Shown here: positions 48,081 through 58,639 of the stretch, in pieces
Position numbering within the stretch: position 1 is the first letter of the stretch
Layout: each line of letters begins with the position of its first letter
From: Fasciolopsis buskii
Taxonomy: Eukaryota; Platyhelminthes; Trematoda; Plagiorchiida; Fasciolidae
Assembly: GCA_008360955.1 (NCBI GenBank)
Contig: LUCM01005940.1
Coordinates: 228,950-292,949, forward strand
Direction: 5' to 3'
DNA length: 64,000 bases
Made by a program: the position numbers and the translations under genes
Notes under the pieces: model-generated
Told to the model about the DNA's origin: nothing
The model's input: the letters and a program-made list of their open reading frames with translations, nothing else
Databases searched by the model: none

Positions 48081-49164
48081 TATTAACTGACGAAAATTTG
48101 TATTTCCCATAAGTAGTCTGTGGTCGGAACAAACGCGAATGAGGTAATCGCCGTCCGTGATTCAGTAGACTGGAAGGGTAAAAGCGGCCTCTGAGTTGCC
48201 TTTTACTCTCCTCAAACAGTCATCCCTGTTATTGAAATGACAAGTAACCAGCGCAAGGTCCGTTGGACGCAGACTTTGAAGTTGTCAGGAAACATCCTAG
48301 TAGAGCTAGTCATTAGCTTCAGGAGAGCTACAGTCGATGTTAACATACGCTGACGGGGAGAAAAGACAACGACGTTTTAGTCGATCGCTGTTCGCACCAC
48401 CAGAACCGTCCAACCGAACTGCAAACAAATCACTGTTGAATAGGACCATTGCATTTTCAGTTCTCCAGTTCAACGCGATCCCGAATCCAGCACGACAACG
48501 AGTGCTCTAAATTGGTTCTGAATTGACAGACTGAGGCTGCTTATGGTTGTTAGTTATGGTTATGGTTACGGATGCCACATTTGGCGTGTAAATGTCATAG
48601 GCACAGCCTTCGGTGATTTTAAGAGCTTCGGGAGTTCTATCTAGAATAATTCTCATCCTATTTTACATGGTCCGGAAACAATAAAGCAACCGATGGAATA
48701 AAACATTTAGTCCTCGGAAGTGCATTCAGATTATTTCTTAATTTTCCAATAGGCCTGACTCTATTAAGCCTCAGTCATTCGTAGCATCTCATAAGAATTC
48801 TATGGTGGTATAACGAGGTTCGATAAAGCTCTCTTTAGAACAAATGTTAGAGGTCTTTGGGACAGCGATCTTTTGTGGCTACCTACAGTGAAAAATGACT
48901 TCTCCCGGGGGCCATAACCAAATCCTGTGACCCACTGCCTTACCAACAGGACAGTTGCGCAATATCTCAAGTAACAAGGCCGAAGCACCTAGGAGAAAGC
49001 ATTCTCAGAGGCGTCACGAAAGATCTCGTTATCAGTACGTAGAGGGGTCAAAAGATAGAGTTAGGAACAGAAGATAAGGGTCAAATAAGTGACAAGAAAC
49101 TAGTTGAAACCCGCTTATTGCCACCAGCCCCGCTCGATACAATAGGAAGTGCACTCTTGATTAT
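48081..49164. other. Scramblase intron, nothing recognised
   Basis: No motif was found. A minus-strand frame at 48800-48988 (QWVTGFGYGPREKSFFT) looked briefly scramblase-like but does not fit the family in order or frame. Confidence 0.45.
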
Positions 49165-49480
49165 CCTGAATGACATCCGATGCTATGTAACTGCGTGATT
49201 AGTGAAAAAATGACTTACGGAAACTGCTGGGGAGTTCAACCGCTGATCAGAAGGCAGATTACGACCTTCAACCGAAACCTTTGTTTTCAGCAGATGTCTA
49301 TCCTGAAAGCACAAAATAATGGCTGAGTGAGGGTCCCTCTGCTTGGATCAACCATTCTTCGGTTGACTTTACCGACTGAATTCCCACCTGAAATCAATCC
49401 CCAGCCTGACGGACCAGGAACCAGCTTCCTTGGGACTCTACCCATCGCCCCTGAATATCATTTTGAGGTAAGTCATTTGG
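49165..49480 (+). repeat. Dispersed repeat R1, diverged copy
   Basis: It aligns loosely with 25480-25800 and 58080-58260. Shared pieces are 'gattatcctg.atgac', 'ttcaaccgaaacctttg', 'atggctgag', 'ttaccgactgaattcccacctgaaatcaa' and 'ggaccagga'. It is older than the 58 kb and 64 kb pair. Confidence 0.5.
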
Positions 49481-50327
49481 CTTAGATCTTTGAACGTCGG
49501 AAGCTCCTAACGCTATGGGTCGCCTTGAGGTGCGGTCTCAATATGGCTTAACTGTGGAAAACTGATCCTGCGCTCACCAAAGACCAGACATGATTTGAAA
49601 GAAAACCACGTTTCGCTTTGCTCCAAAAAGCTCTAGGTAGGCCCTCTAAGTTGATTCGGAGGGGATGAGTGGTAGGAATTTCACAGAAGACCCAGGCATT
49701 GTTAGACAGCCGGTGACATTAAGGAAGGGTCTGAAAAAGCTAACCCTAGCGAAAACACTTACACAGAGATTCATTTATCTTTCACACGTTCCTTCTGCTA
49801 TTACGGTTCCAAAGACACTCAACTTTTAAGCGAGATTTCGCCATCTATATAGGTCGTTCGGAAATTCATGAAACAAGTTTCACATGAACATTTTTTACTT
49901 CAGTAGGCAACAGCATAAAGGACTTGTGTTTGCACTTGTATTCCATTTATTCAGCGAGAATTGGCAAATCTTTTCAATTATATGAGGTAAGCTAAAGAGT
50001 TACCCCGCAATCAAGTAAGCACGAAATTTAGTCCACAATCAATGTAGCCATCACACGTATATCTCAAACATGACGCATTACAAGGTCGCCAGGAAGAACA
50101 GAATGAGTTCAGTCCCCAACAATTTGACACACTTATTGCTAGAAATTCAATACTCCTAAACAGTGGCTGCTATCCTACAATAACTTTTCGTCTTTTTGAC
50201 GTGTTATCTAGTATTTCAAGTATGAACTGATCTTCACCTCATATTCAGAGAAGGTTAAAACTATCAAATTCATTATCTACTAGTTAAGTAGCTTATTGAA
50301 TGGCCACTTCATAACATGAAATATTTA

Positions 50328-50499
50328 GGATAGGATCACGAATCACGGCGCAGTAGGATATTATATGAAAGATACCCTAAACCCAAATATGCTTGCATCA
50401 AGTTTACATCAGGCTGAAACAAAACCACTCTACTCCATATAACATGTTTACTAAATTCTGATGGAGTAAAATGCAACTTTGATGAAGATCAAGATATTC
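50328..50499 (+). repeat. Dispersed repeat R5, copy 2
   Basis: Same orientation as 29531-29699 and about 93% alike by eye, with one 4-base indel ('atgcttgcatc' versus 'gtgcatc'). Both copies end near 'caagatattc'. It lies in the large scramblase intron. Confidence 0.8.
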
Positions 50500-51819
50500 C
50501 TGTTGGGTGCAGGTGCAAAATGGGTACCAACCAAATTTTAGCTATGTATGCTTGTTGTATAAAACTAAACCAAGAGATAAATTGCTCACGTGCATGTTAA
50601 TCACCGATCATTACATGAATATGGATTTAGTAAGACCACCAAGTAGGTAAACCTAAGTGCAGTAAAGCATACTCAACAGGTATATGACGTATTGGTTTCG
50701 ATTAGGTATATCTATGCTTAGGTGAACTCAAAGTCTCAAACTCTCTGATTAAAAAAATTTCCGAGAGTTCAAGCAAATCTAAAAGTCAACAGCACGTTAA
50801 TCAATCAGACGAATCAGACTAGTTTGATTCCCAAATGTGGTACGAAAACACCTTATTCTCACAATTGTTTCTTTAGCACACATGAGCACAGATGTACAAA
50901 AGTTCAACCAATTCGTATGAATATTTATTACAAAAGCGCAAAATAACGAGCGGTCTGATTCGTGAGATTTAAAAAGGTTAAGCTACTTGTACCTATTTTG
51001 GTGATATAGTTAGTTTTGAACTATTGTTTGTACAATCACTGTCACTAGTAGCATAGTCGGATGAGTTATCGTGACTTGAAACATTGCGTCACTCTTTACT
51101 TAATTCGGTAGACCAAAAAGCAGACAAATGTGGCTGTGTTGGAGCATTTTGAGGTTCGCTTGTCAGTCAATTAAATAAGATAATCTTGTGCCCATTAAAA
51201 CTTGGGCTGACAAATAGGGAGAATGGACATATGACAAAAACAATACGCACGAATTGCCAAACTAATAATAAATCAAAAGCCTCCGAGCTGCTTGAGCCGG
51301 TTGCTTCTGTGAGAGTAGGATTGGATAACTTGAATGAATTATCGACATTCTGCACGTCTAACGCACAGTGAACCAACTTCTATGACCTAAAAGAATTCAC
51401 AGTGGATTAAACTCAAAATTTATAAATAACAAGTCTAGTTGCCTGTAGGGAATTTTTTGAAAATGACTGAAACTCTATAGCATACATACTGAACATAGTG
51501 AAAAAAACTTGAGAAATATCGTCATAAAGGATACAAAATAATAAAATTCATTAACATATTTACAGGCATGTCTCCGTTTTAATCAACACTTGAAGCATTA
51601 TGTTCATCTTCCATTAACACATCGCCAAAAGAATCTGACGAACGGGCTAAATATGAACAAAAAAGTTGCTTGAAACCAGGTGACATCAGTTTGCTTGACT
51701 GGAAATAGGCAATCGAGGATAAAACTTGGCAGTGTTATCGATCTTCTGAAATTCGATTCAGATTGCTCACTGGAACCTCCAGCGCGTCAAACCGAATTCA
51801 CCCACGACCTGCATAACCT

Positions 51820-52690
51820 ACTCAGAAGCTTCAAATACCTCAGCGGCCTGATCACATGCGTCGGAGGTATTGGGAAGGAGACCAAATCACAAACCGCGAA
51901 AGACAGAGCAGCTCTAGTGAAACTAAAGCACTTGTGCCGTCGCCATGATAACCGACTTTCCCTCAGGGGAAGGGTACACAATGTTACAGTCCGTAGTGTT
52001 CTTCTGTACGGTTGCGAGACCTGGTCTATTTGTGTCGAGGATGTCCGGCGACGTTCTGTGTTTGACCGCCGATGTCTGAAAAACATTGCTTGTGTGTGGT
52101 GGGAATATCGGGTGAGCAATAATAAGGTGCGTGATCCTGTATTGGGTGCAGACAGTCGTGTTCGGATTGAGATAATCGCTCTACGTGGCCTTCGGTGATT
52201 TGGACACGTATTGCACATGGTTGATTAGCGTCTAGTTTTTCGTGCTCTTTTTGCACGTGTTGGGCAATGTTGGAAGAATCGAGATGGCGGTCAGAGTATG
52301 ACTTGGTGTAGAGGTATGAAAAAGTTAGTTTCAGCTTTGGTCTCGATTGATGGTTCCTGCCTTCGTTGTTGGACCCAAGAGATGAAGATTGTTGTTGGTT
52401 CGACAGGCTGTGAGATATGGCTGCGAACCGAAATCGTTGGTTCGGATTTTGTGTGGCCTGTCTGCAGAACACATCCACATTAAAGATAATCAAAAACAAC
52501 AAAAATTCACAGGATTTTTGTGGTCAAATCACAGGAAAGCAGTTAGTTTGTTGTTTTATTATATCGTTCCGTCCAGTTTAACCTCCTTTTCTGAAATTTC
52601 ATTTGGCATGTTGCTGCGTTGGCACCATGCTTGTCCTCAATCTGGTGTAATATGTATACATGTATATATTAAACTGGCCTAATGTTTATG
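51820..52690 (+). mobile_element. RTE-like family B, 3' half only (B2)
   Basis: It starts within the YIGSLITCVGGIGKE block and runs through LVKLKHLCRRHDNRLSLRG, LLYGCETWSICVEDVRR and MTWCRGMKKLVSALVSIDG into a 3' UTR ending near 'taaactggcctaatg'. About 110 residues are identical to the reverse complement of 59102-59440, and similarity extends to about 52660 in the 3' UTR. It holds the 3' half that the 34-35.8 kb copy lacks, overlapping it by only about 190 bases of element sequence. Confidence 0.78.
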
Positions 52691-54164
52691 TTTGTATTTT
52701 GCGAGGTCGTAATACTATGAACGTGAGCGCACTCGATGAAATGCATAGGTGAATTTAGTTGCTATTGCTTGTTTCATAATAGTGTGCGTGTATTGCATGG
52801 TTTGTCAATGACAATGTGTCAGTGACATCACATCAAATTTCATCTGTGCATAATTAATCAAAAAACAAAATCTATTCTCTGTTTCTGCATACAACATAAG
52901 ACGCCACGACGCCAAACCTATCCGGTGAGGTTTTGCCAACTGCACAGACGATTGGACTACCGAGCAATCACGACTAGACCATTGGAACAGAAATAAGTGT
53001 CGAATACAACAACTGAAGTGAATGTTTCGGTCACTTCATGGTCTGGATCAGGGCAATTGCCTGAAATAATACCTCTGCGGTTACATGCGGTTTGCTACCA
53101 AGGGACAAGTACTACCTTTTGTACGGTGCTGTTAATGACCATCGTCGTTTGTAGATAAAGACTTACAAGCCGCTGATAAATTAGGATTGAAAAATGTCCA
53201 AAGCACTGTTGAGTTTTAATGCAGGCTGTTCATTAGAGCTAATCAGGGTTTTACCAAGATTTCCTAAACAGTGTTTGTCGTACTATTATTTTTAGAATTT
53301 TCGCGACTAACTTCAGCACCTTATTTCATTCACATTCAATCCTTGGTTTATGTGTGACGTAGAACAAAGCAAACAATCTGAGTTGATGTGCCAGCCAAAG
53401 AGGTTGTATTCAACAGAACGTTACTCAATTTGCTATTAGTTCAGTCCTCCTTAATGAGAAACATTGGGCAATACATGCAGGCTAATAACTAGATACTGTG
53501 ATAACAGAATACTAACTTTGAACAAAAATGTCCATAGTTGAACTGTCAAGGTAAAAGATTTATATCTTCGTAATGAATGCACACGCGTACGTGACATACT
53601 CGTCTGGTGCAATCAGAGCTTTTAGGAACCGTCGATCTGCTTAACTGTCACTCAATAGGCAGACTGATGCAGGAGGTTAACGGTTTCGGACGATAATTAT
53701 CCGTAATGATTCTACTACAAATCGCATTGATTGTTCACCGATTGTTGAATCGTTCACGACTATCGTACATTTTTTGCAGACAAACGGACTATGAGCATCT
53801 GCGATCACTTGGGAAGGGAACAGTTGCATTCTGTCCCGGAGAAGCAAACACTTAACCGTTCGGGTTGTCGCTAACTAACTCTTTCACCGACATTGATAGG
53901 GCTTAACAGGTTTGTTCTCGCATCAGTTCGGTTAGGTCAGCTTGTGCAAAGACTAACTTCGCACTAATGTGATCTGGTTTCGGTTGCCACGCCACAGAAC
54001 GATATGAATAAAAGGTGAAGAACAGTGAATGAAAAATTGTAAAATGATAATTTAGAGAACAATACAGAAGAAGAAAGATTTAAAATGAAAGCATACGTGG
54101 AGAGCGAGAAAATTTCGAACAATGATTAGTTATATCCATAGTTTCGCACGTTGTGGGCTGTTGT

Positions 54165-54560
54165 ACTACTCGATCGTCCAGTCCAGGGAACGCCTTTTTA
54201 TTCCGAGATGAATCTCTGGCTTTTGTGCATCCAAGCGCTTTCTGCAAGGCAGTGGAATCATTCTAGACGATCTGGTACCCAGTTGATCGGTTCATGCGTC
54301 TCTCCTGGAAAACCTTGCCAAGTCAACGAAACACGACAAAAAACGATGTCCCTATTGGGTTGGCGGGCCACATTCGCCACGTCACAGTGCCCCCAGTGGA
54401 CTCTTGTGATATTTTTAGGAAGATCGCTTGCCAGGCAAAATCCCATTATGCCCTGCCGCTGCTTGTCCGCGGCCGCTTATTCGGTGGGCCTCCGTCTTCC
54501 TTATTCATGGCTCACCATCTGGATGGTGGTCGTTCTGTTCGTCGTACTGATCGTATTTCA
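54165..54560 (-). mobile_element. RTE-like family B 5' segment
   Basis: The reverse complement aligns with 34000-34400, the stretch just upstream of the endonuclease in copy B1. Shared pieces include 'cctggcaagcgatct', 'cactgtgac.tggcga.tgtggcc' and 'ttgcagaaagcgc'. Only this 5' part is present. It lies about 100 bases downstream of a scramblase exon, inside the large intron. Confidence 0.62.
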
Positions 54561-54655
54561 TAAACTGATGGTATCAATGGCCTGTAGCAGAGCACTACTC
54601 ATGAAAGCCATCACTATAGAACCACATACAGCGATTAAATAGAAACAATGCTTAC

Positions 54656-54817
54656 CTTAAAGACAAGGTCCAAGCAACAATGGTAGGCAAATATAGGGCC
54701 TTCGAGGAATAGCTGAGGATAATGATCCCCGTCATAAATGACGAATTTATTATGCATTATAGAAGGGACCTGAGCAATCGATCCAACACAATCGCTGCCT
54801 CGCAGAACACGCAACTC
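54656..54817 (-). CDS. PLSCR: Phospholipid scramblase homologue, middle exon
   Basis: This 162-bp phase 0-0 exon has an acceptor (cttacttatag|GAG) and a donor (TTTAAG|gtaagc) that are both canonical. It encodes 54 residues: ELRVLRGSDCVGSIAQV, then KFVIYDGDHYPQLFLEGP and YHCCLDLVFK. In the family this segment follows the cysteine cluster and has the pattern E(I/V)..P.G..IG.V.Q......F.I.......L.I.GP...C.CC.D..F. The conserved V-GSIAQV, FVI, L-EGP and CC-D-F positions are present. The frame joins cleanly to the exons before and after. The usual proline-glycine after E(I/V)..P is missing here. Confidence 0.88.
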
Positions 54818-55831
54818 CTATAAGTAAGGAAAGCAAAAACCGCAGGTAATTTTTGTTTTCGAAAAAGGAAAACTCCTTTCGTTTTCCATCTAAATTCGAC
54901 ATTATTTTATTGTTGAGAGGAAAAAGTGATGTCGTTTGTCAGAAGTTTTACCTTGCATCTCGTTCCGGGTAGATGGAAGTGAAACAATGAGAACAGTCAA
55001 ACTACATGAATAACCAAACTACCGTAAATATTATATTTGACAGTAATGAACACTTGTCGATGTCTAATTAATAAGCAACCGGCATGAGAATAATCAATCA
55101 ATCTAGTCAAGTGAACATTTGAAGCATGTCATAAGGTATTAGGCTCAAGCAATCAAGGAAAGGAAAAAGTTGGAAATAAAATTTAGTTGTACTTGGGGTG
55201 GTGAAGGGGGAATCTGATAATATGGTTTCCACTGACTCCATTAACAGCAACTTCATTTGAAGGAAACTAAAAGGTTAACATGACAGCAATTGCCAAAAAT
55301 ATTTACCTAAAATATGAAAAATGGAAAGTCCGGAAAATTGGCAAAACAATGAATTGAAATAAGGATACTTCTCTATCATTTCTCCCAAGGAACAAGAATG
55401 CCCTATTCCCGGGTTGCTCCATCGGTTCTGGTAAAAGCTGAATCATACATGACGACTGATAGTGTGCATTGGTTCCAATCGACCACAAGTGATACCAACA
55501 AGGTAGAGCACTAACTTTATAACTTGCGCAAAATGCGCCAAAATCAACTTAAATGAACAAAGGCGGTTCAATATTATACGTGACAGCTCTCGCTCACATG
55601 TTGCACGGATGACATTGCCCAAACTGAACATACTTGGGCTATAAAACCTTGCCTCACTCGCAACGCTTTCCGAATCTCTCAAACCAGATGTCATTTCCCC
55701 AGCCCTTTCGTCAATTTTTCGCAGGCCAATGCTTTAGAAATAGCTTTTTTGAAAAAGCTGACATTTAAACTAGTAAGAACTTTGATAAACAATTCCGCCT
55801 ATTTCAACCTAATTCAAGTTATTGTGAATGA

Positions 55832-55920
55832 TATAATGTTAATAACATAGCGTTTTTGGTAAATGTAATTCGCCAACGTTTCGACTACCGTGGGTAGTTT
55901 TCTCAAGGCAAGATTTACAA
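55832..55920 (-). repeat. Short dispersed hairpin repeat, second locus
   Basis: It matches 8418-8505. On the minus strand it reads 'actacccacggtagtc' followed by GAAACGTTGGC, then AT-rich sequence to 'gttattaacat'. The stem is six Watson-Crick pairs plus one wobble, against seven at 8468-8484. The two copies share no similarity beyond these limits, so it is a discrete unit of about 90 bases. Confidence 0.6.
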
Positions 55921-56158
55921 TAAATCTAAGTTATTTCTGAGCAGTCGGATATACACATGATCATCTCTGCTCCGTTAACCCGGCCTAAGTTCAAAGTATT
56001 CGGAGTTTTGATCAAGTGGCAAAACCACCGATTCATTCAAATTACTCTTGAAAAGTTAAAATCAACAGAAATGTTAGAAGATTTGAAACTCAGACATGGA
56101 GTGATAAAAAAACCAGTTTCCTACAGTCCGTCCCTCGCTCTTTCACTGCTACAACCAG

Positions 56159-56192
56159 CACACACACACACACACACACACGCACACACACG
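56159..56192. repeat. (CA)n microsatellite
   Basis: About 34 bases of CA repeats with one CG interruption. It lies some 20 bases inside the scramblase intron from the exon donor. Confidence 0.95.
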
Positions 56193-56217
56193 ATTGTGGC
56201 TAATAGCGACGACTCAC

Positions 56218-56441
56218 ATATGGACAACAGCAGCAAAGGTTTGCCGGACAACGTAGCGGTCGTTCCAGCATAATTTCAGTTTGTCCGTTGACCGTCCCGC
56301 GCATATTGAATCGACGGTAGTTCCGGCAGCAGGCACGCATCAAATGAGTAGACTCTTCTTTGAAACTGATAAGCTTCTCCCATTGGTCAGCCGAATTGTT
56401 CGCAATCACCTCATACATGTTCAGAACAGACGATCGCTTTA
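56218..56441 (-). CDS. PLSCR: Phospholipid scramblase homologue, cysteine-cluster exon
   Basis: This 224-bp exon runs from a strong acceptor (ctgttttcttccggttcag|TA) to a donor (CCATAT|gtgagt). The first two bases complete a codon from an upstream exon, and the end is in phase 0. It encodes 74 residues with the N-terminal half of the scramblase core: MYEVIANNS, a FKEEST..MRACCRNYRRF segment, GQTEIMLERPLRCPANLCCCCPY. Human PLSCR1 has (K)YEI.NS, ED..CCTRNCCGPSRPF, GQEVITLERPLRC..CCCPCC at these places. The cysteine cluster is the palmitoylation site of the family. The region before it (proline-rich tail and PPGLEYL block) is not in this exon and was not found. Confidence 0.9.
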
Positions 56442-58079
56442 CTGAACCGGAAGAAAACAGAGAATACTCTGACCATTATGGTTTCATGAGGCTTGGACGT
56501 TTCAAGGAACAACAATGGATCGTTCACATAGAGCTGGTTTTCGGGCTGTCCGCACAAAGAAGTACATTCCAACTGGAATTTTGACGAAGTAACTTCTTCT
56601 AACTGATACTTAGGAACTAGGCCTGAAAATCAGGAAACCATCATTAGTTACCCAAACACGAATGAGACTATCTAGAATCATGCGTCAACCCTTGGCCTAT
56701 TGGTTACGGAAGACTGCAACTTCATTTGCAAAGCATCATTTCAAGTAGGAAAAAGTCTTGAACTAACAATGTTGAAGCAAATGACAGATCCTTTCCAGTT
56801 AGCTACTCCTAGTAGTATTCCGATGTAGTTTGCTGCTCTCCATTGTTTTTGCTTTCCATTTTTAGGAAACGAAATGTGCCTCTACACGACAATTTCCACC
56901 TCACAGGCACGCCCATAGTAATATCGGTTAATGGAAACGGTTCAATTAACTGTAGAAAAGGAAAGTCTTTGACTAACCTTTGGGTTTGTTTCCTGACTAG
57001 GTTTACAGTATTATCTAGTGGCAGCCTAGCACGGTCTCCGAATGAGCTAAGTCAAATACAAAATGAAATTTTCGCACTCCAGAATTAACTGAAGGAGTGG
57101 CTAAAGGATTGGATGGTGAGATTAGATGTTTCTTTATAGGAACTATATGAGAAAACCAAAATCAATGCCGGTCATCGATATCATGTTCAAGTTGCTAAAC
57201 ATTAGCTAAGTTATCCACCGTCCGAATTTTGCAAGGTGTTTCATTAATTGTTCTCTTGCTATTTAAAACATTTGATTAGTTGCTTGAATAATTCAGTGAG
57301 TGATCGGCTGTATCAATTGTTCATCCAGTAACAGACTGTTCGATTGATTGATTGATTTATAAATACACTGACTAATCATTATCTAGATTGACCGATTAAT
57401 TGCTTTCTTGGTGGATTAATTAATTAATTCAGTGGCCGGTTGACCTACCGACTTCAAACCCAGTATTTCTGAAACTTGTTATGTCCTTCTATTTAGCAAA
57501 ATATTTCAAGAGCTCAGGAATCGAAATCAGTGGGCAAGTATTACAAACAGGATTTACTTATATAATGCTATTAGTCATTTGATTAAGTGCTTTCCGTTGT
57601 TAAATACATCCTGTTATTAGTACCAATTTTTATGCGAAACTTGTGACATATCCACAAAACAGTTAGGGTTTTCCGACTCACTGATTACCGCAATATGTGA
57701 CGACGCACATTTGTTCCTGATTTTATTACCGAAGAATAAAATCGACTGGAAATGCAAGCAGTAGAGCTGGAATATTGATCTAAGATGTAAAAGTTCCGTG
57801 ACTTGAACATCAAGAAACGAAAGCGTTTGGTCTAGTGAGCAGAGTCGGATCACATATTCACCAAATCCAGTGAAGGAGCTGCCTTTGGGAATCTCAAATA
57901 AATAAAGCGCCCCAATTGCAGTGCGGTGTTAAAATGTCAACACACGATAGACGTGAAGCATTTCACACAAAAATTGAGCTCACGGATGGAGCAGACGGAA
58001 TTTTGCTAAAATACTTTTCATCAGAACCAATTATCTGCTATATATGTTACACCGGACTGTTGTTTCATGTCGTTTTTTT
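56442..58079. other. Scramblase upstream intron, nothing firm
   Basis: The missing upstream exon should end with one base of a split codon. No candidate with both an acceptor and a family-like translation was found. A degenerate GATT/TTAA tetranucleotide patch lies at 57342-57430. Confidence 0.45.
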
Positions 58080-58395
58080 CAACTGACATTATCTCAGTGC
58101 GCCGGTCACCTGTTTGAACAAGAACCCGATAGCATCGCGGGAAGGAGGTGTAGCTGAGTGGGAACTGATCAACTTGAATCAATTATTCTTCCACTGTTTT
58201 TTCCGACTGAGTTACCAACTCAAATCAACCCCCAACTTGGAGCACCAGGAGACTAATTCGTCAGGCCTCTGTCCAGTGACCTTCCAGGCATGATTGGATC
58301 ATCGGCTTGAGATAAGCCATTCTGTATAGCTCGTTGAGTCATGGGGGCAAGCAAGCCGTTACATAACGTCAAGATGCAGTCTTGTTGTGGCAATA
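58080..58395 (+). repeat. Dispersed repeat R1, copy
   Basis: It holds 'gactgagttaccaactcaaatcaac', 'accttccaggcatgattgg', 'tcatcggcttgagataagcc' type blocks. From 58222 on it is about 90% like the reverse complement of 63825-64000, so the two form a young inverted pair about 5.5 kb apart. Confidence 0.65.
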
Positions 58396-58639
58396 GCTGG
58401 ATTCCATTTCGCTAATGGCATTATCTCGCGCAATTGCATCGCCCCGATTTAAAATTTCCCATACCGTTTTCCAAAAGTGCGTCCAAGAAGAAAACGCACA
58501 TACTTCTCGGTGGCATGATCCTCGGCTCATTGTTTTCTGATCTTAGAATTTCCCAATGCACGGTATCTTCATACCCACGGCGGTACAACCACATTGTTCT
58601 AATCGATGAGGTGACGTTTTACATTGTCAAATATACACA

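Larger units (their letters stand above)
54818..56217 (-). other. Scramblase intron (1.4 kb)
   Basis: The intron begins gtgagt at 56217 and ends tatag at 54818. It contains the hairpin repeat (55832-55920) and a (CA)n tract (56159-56192) close to the donor. No further exon was recognised within it. Confidence 0.7.

Noticed and set aside
48800..48988. Minus-strand QWVTGFGYGPREKSFFT as a scramblase segment
   Set aside because: The likeness is superficial; the true segment is present in the 39.2 kb exon and this one lacks splice context.
52026..52502. 158-codon minus-strand ORF
   Set aside because: Antisense shadow of the plus-strand RTE-B C-terminal domain; the same shadow appears at 59044-59486.
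57617..57960. Possible upstream scramblase exon (reading GSSFTGF before a GT donor in the right phase)
   Set aside because: FTGF recalls the family's FTGFE block and the phase fits, but no acceptor AG precedes it in the open frame and the rest of the translation does not match.
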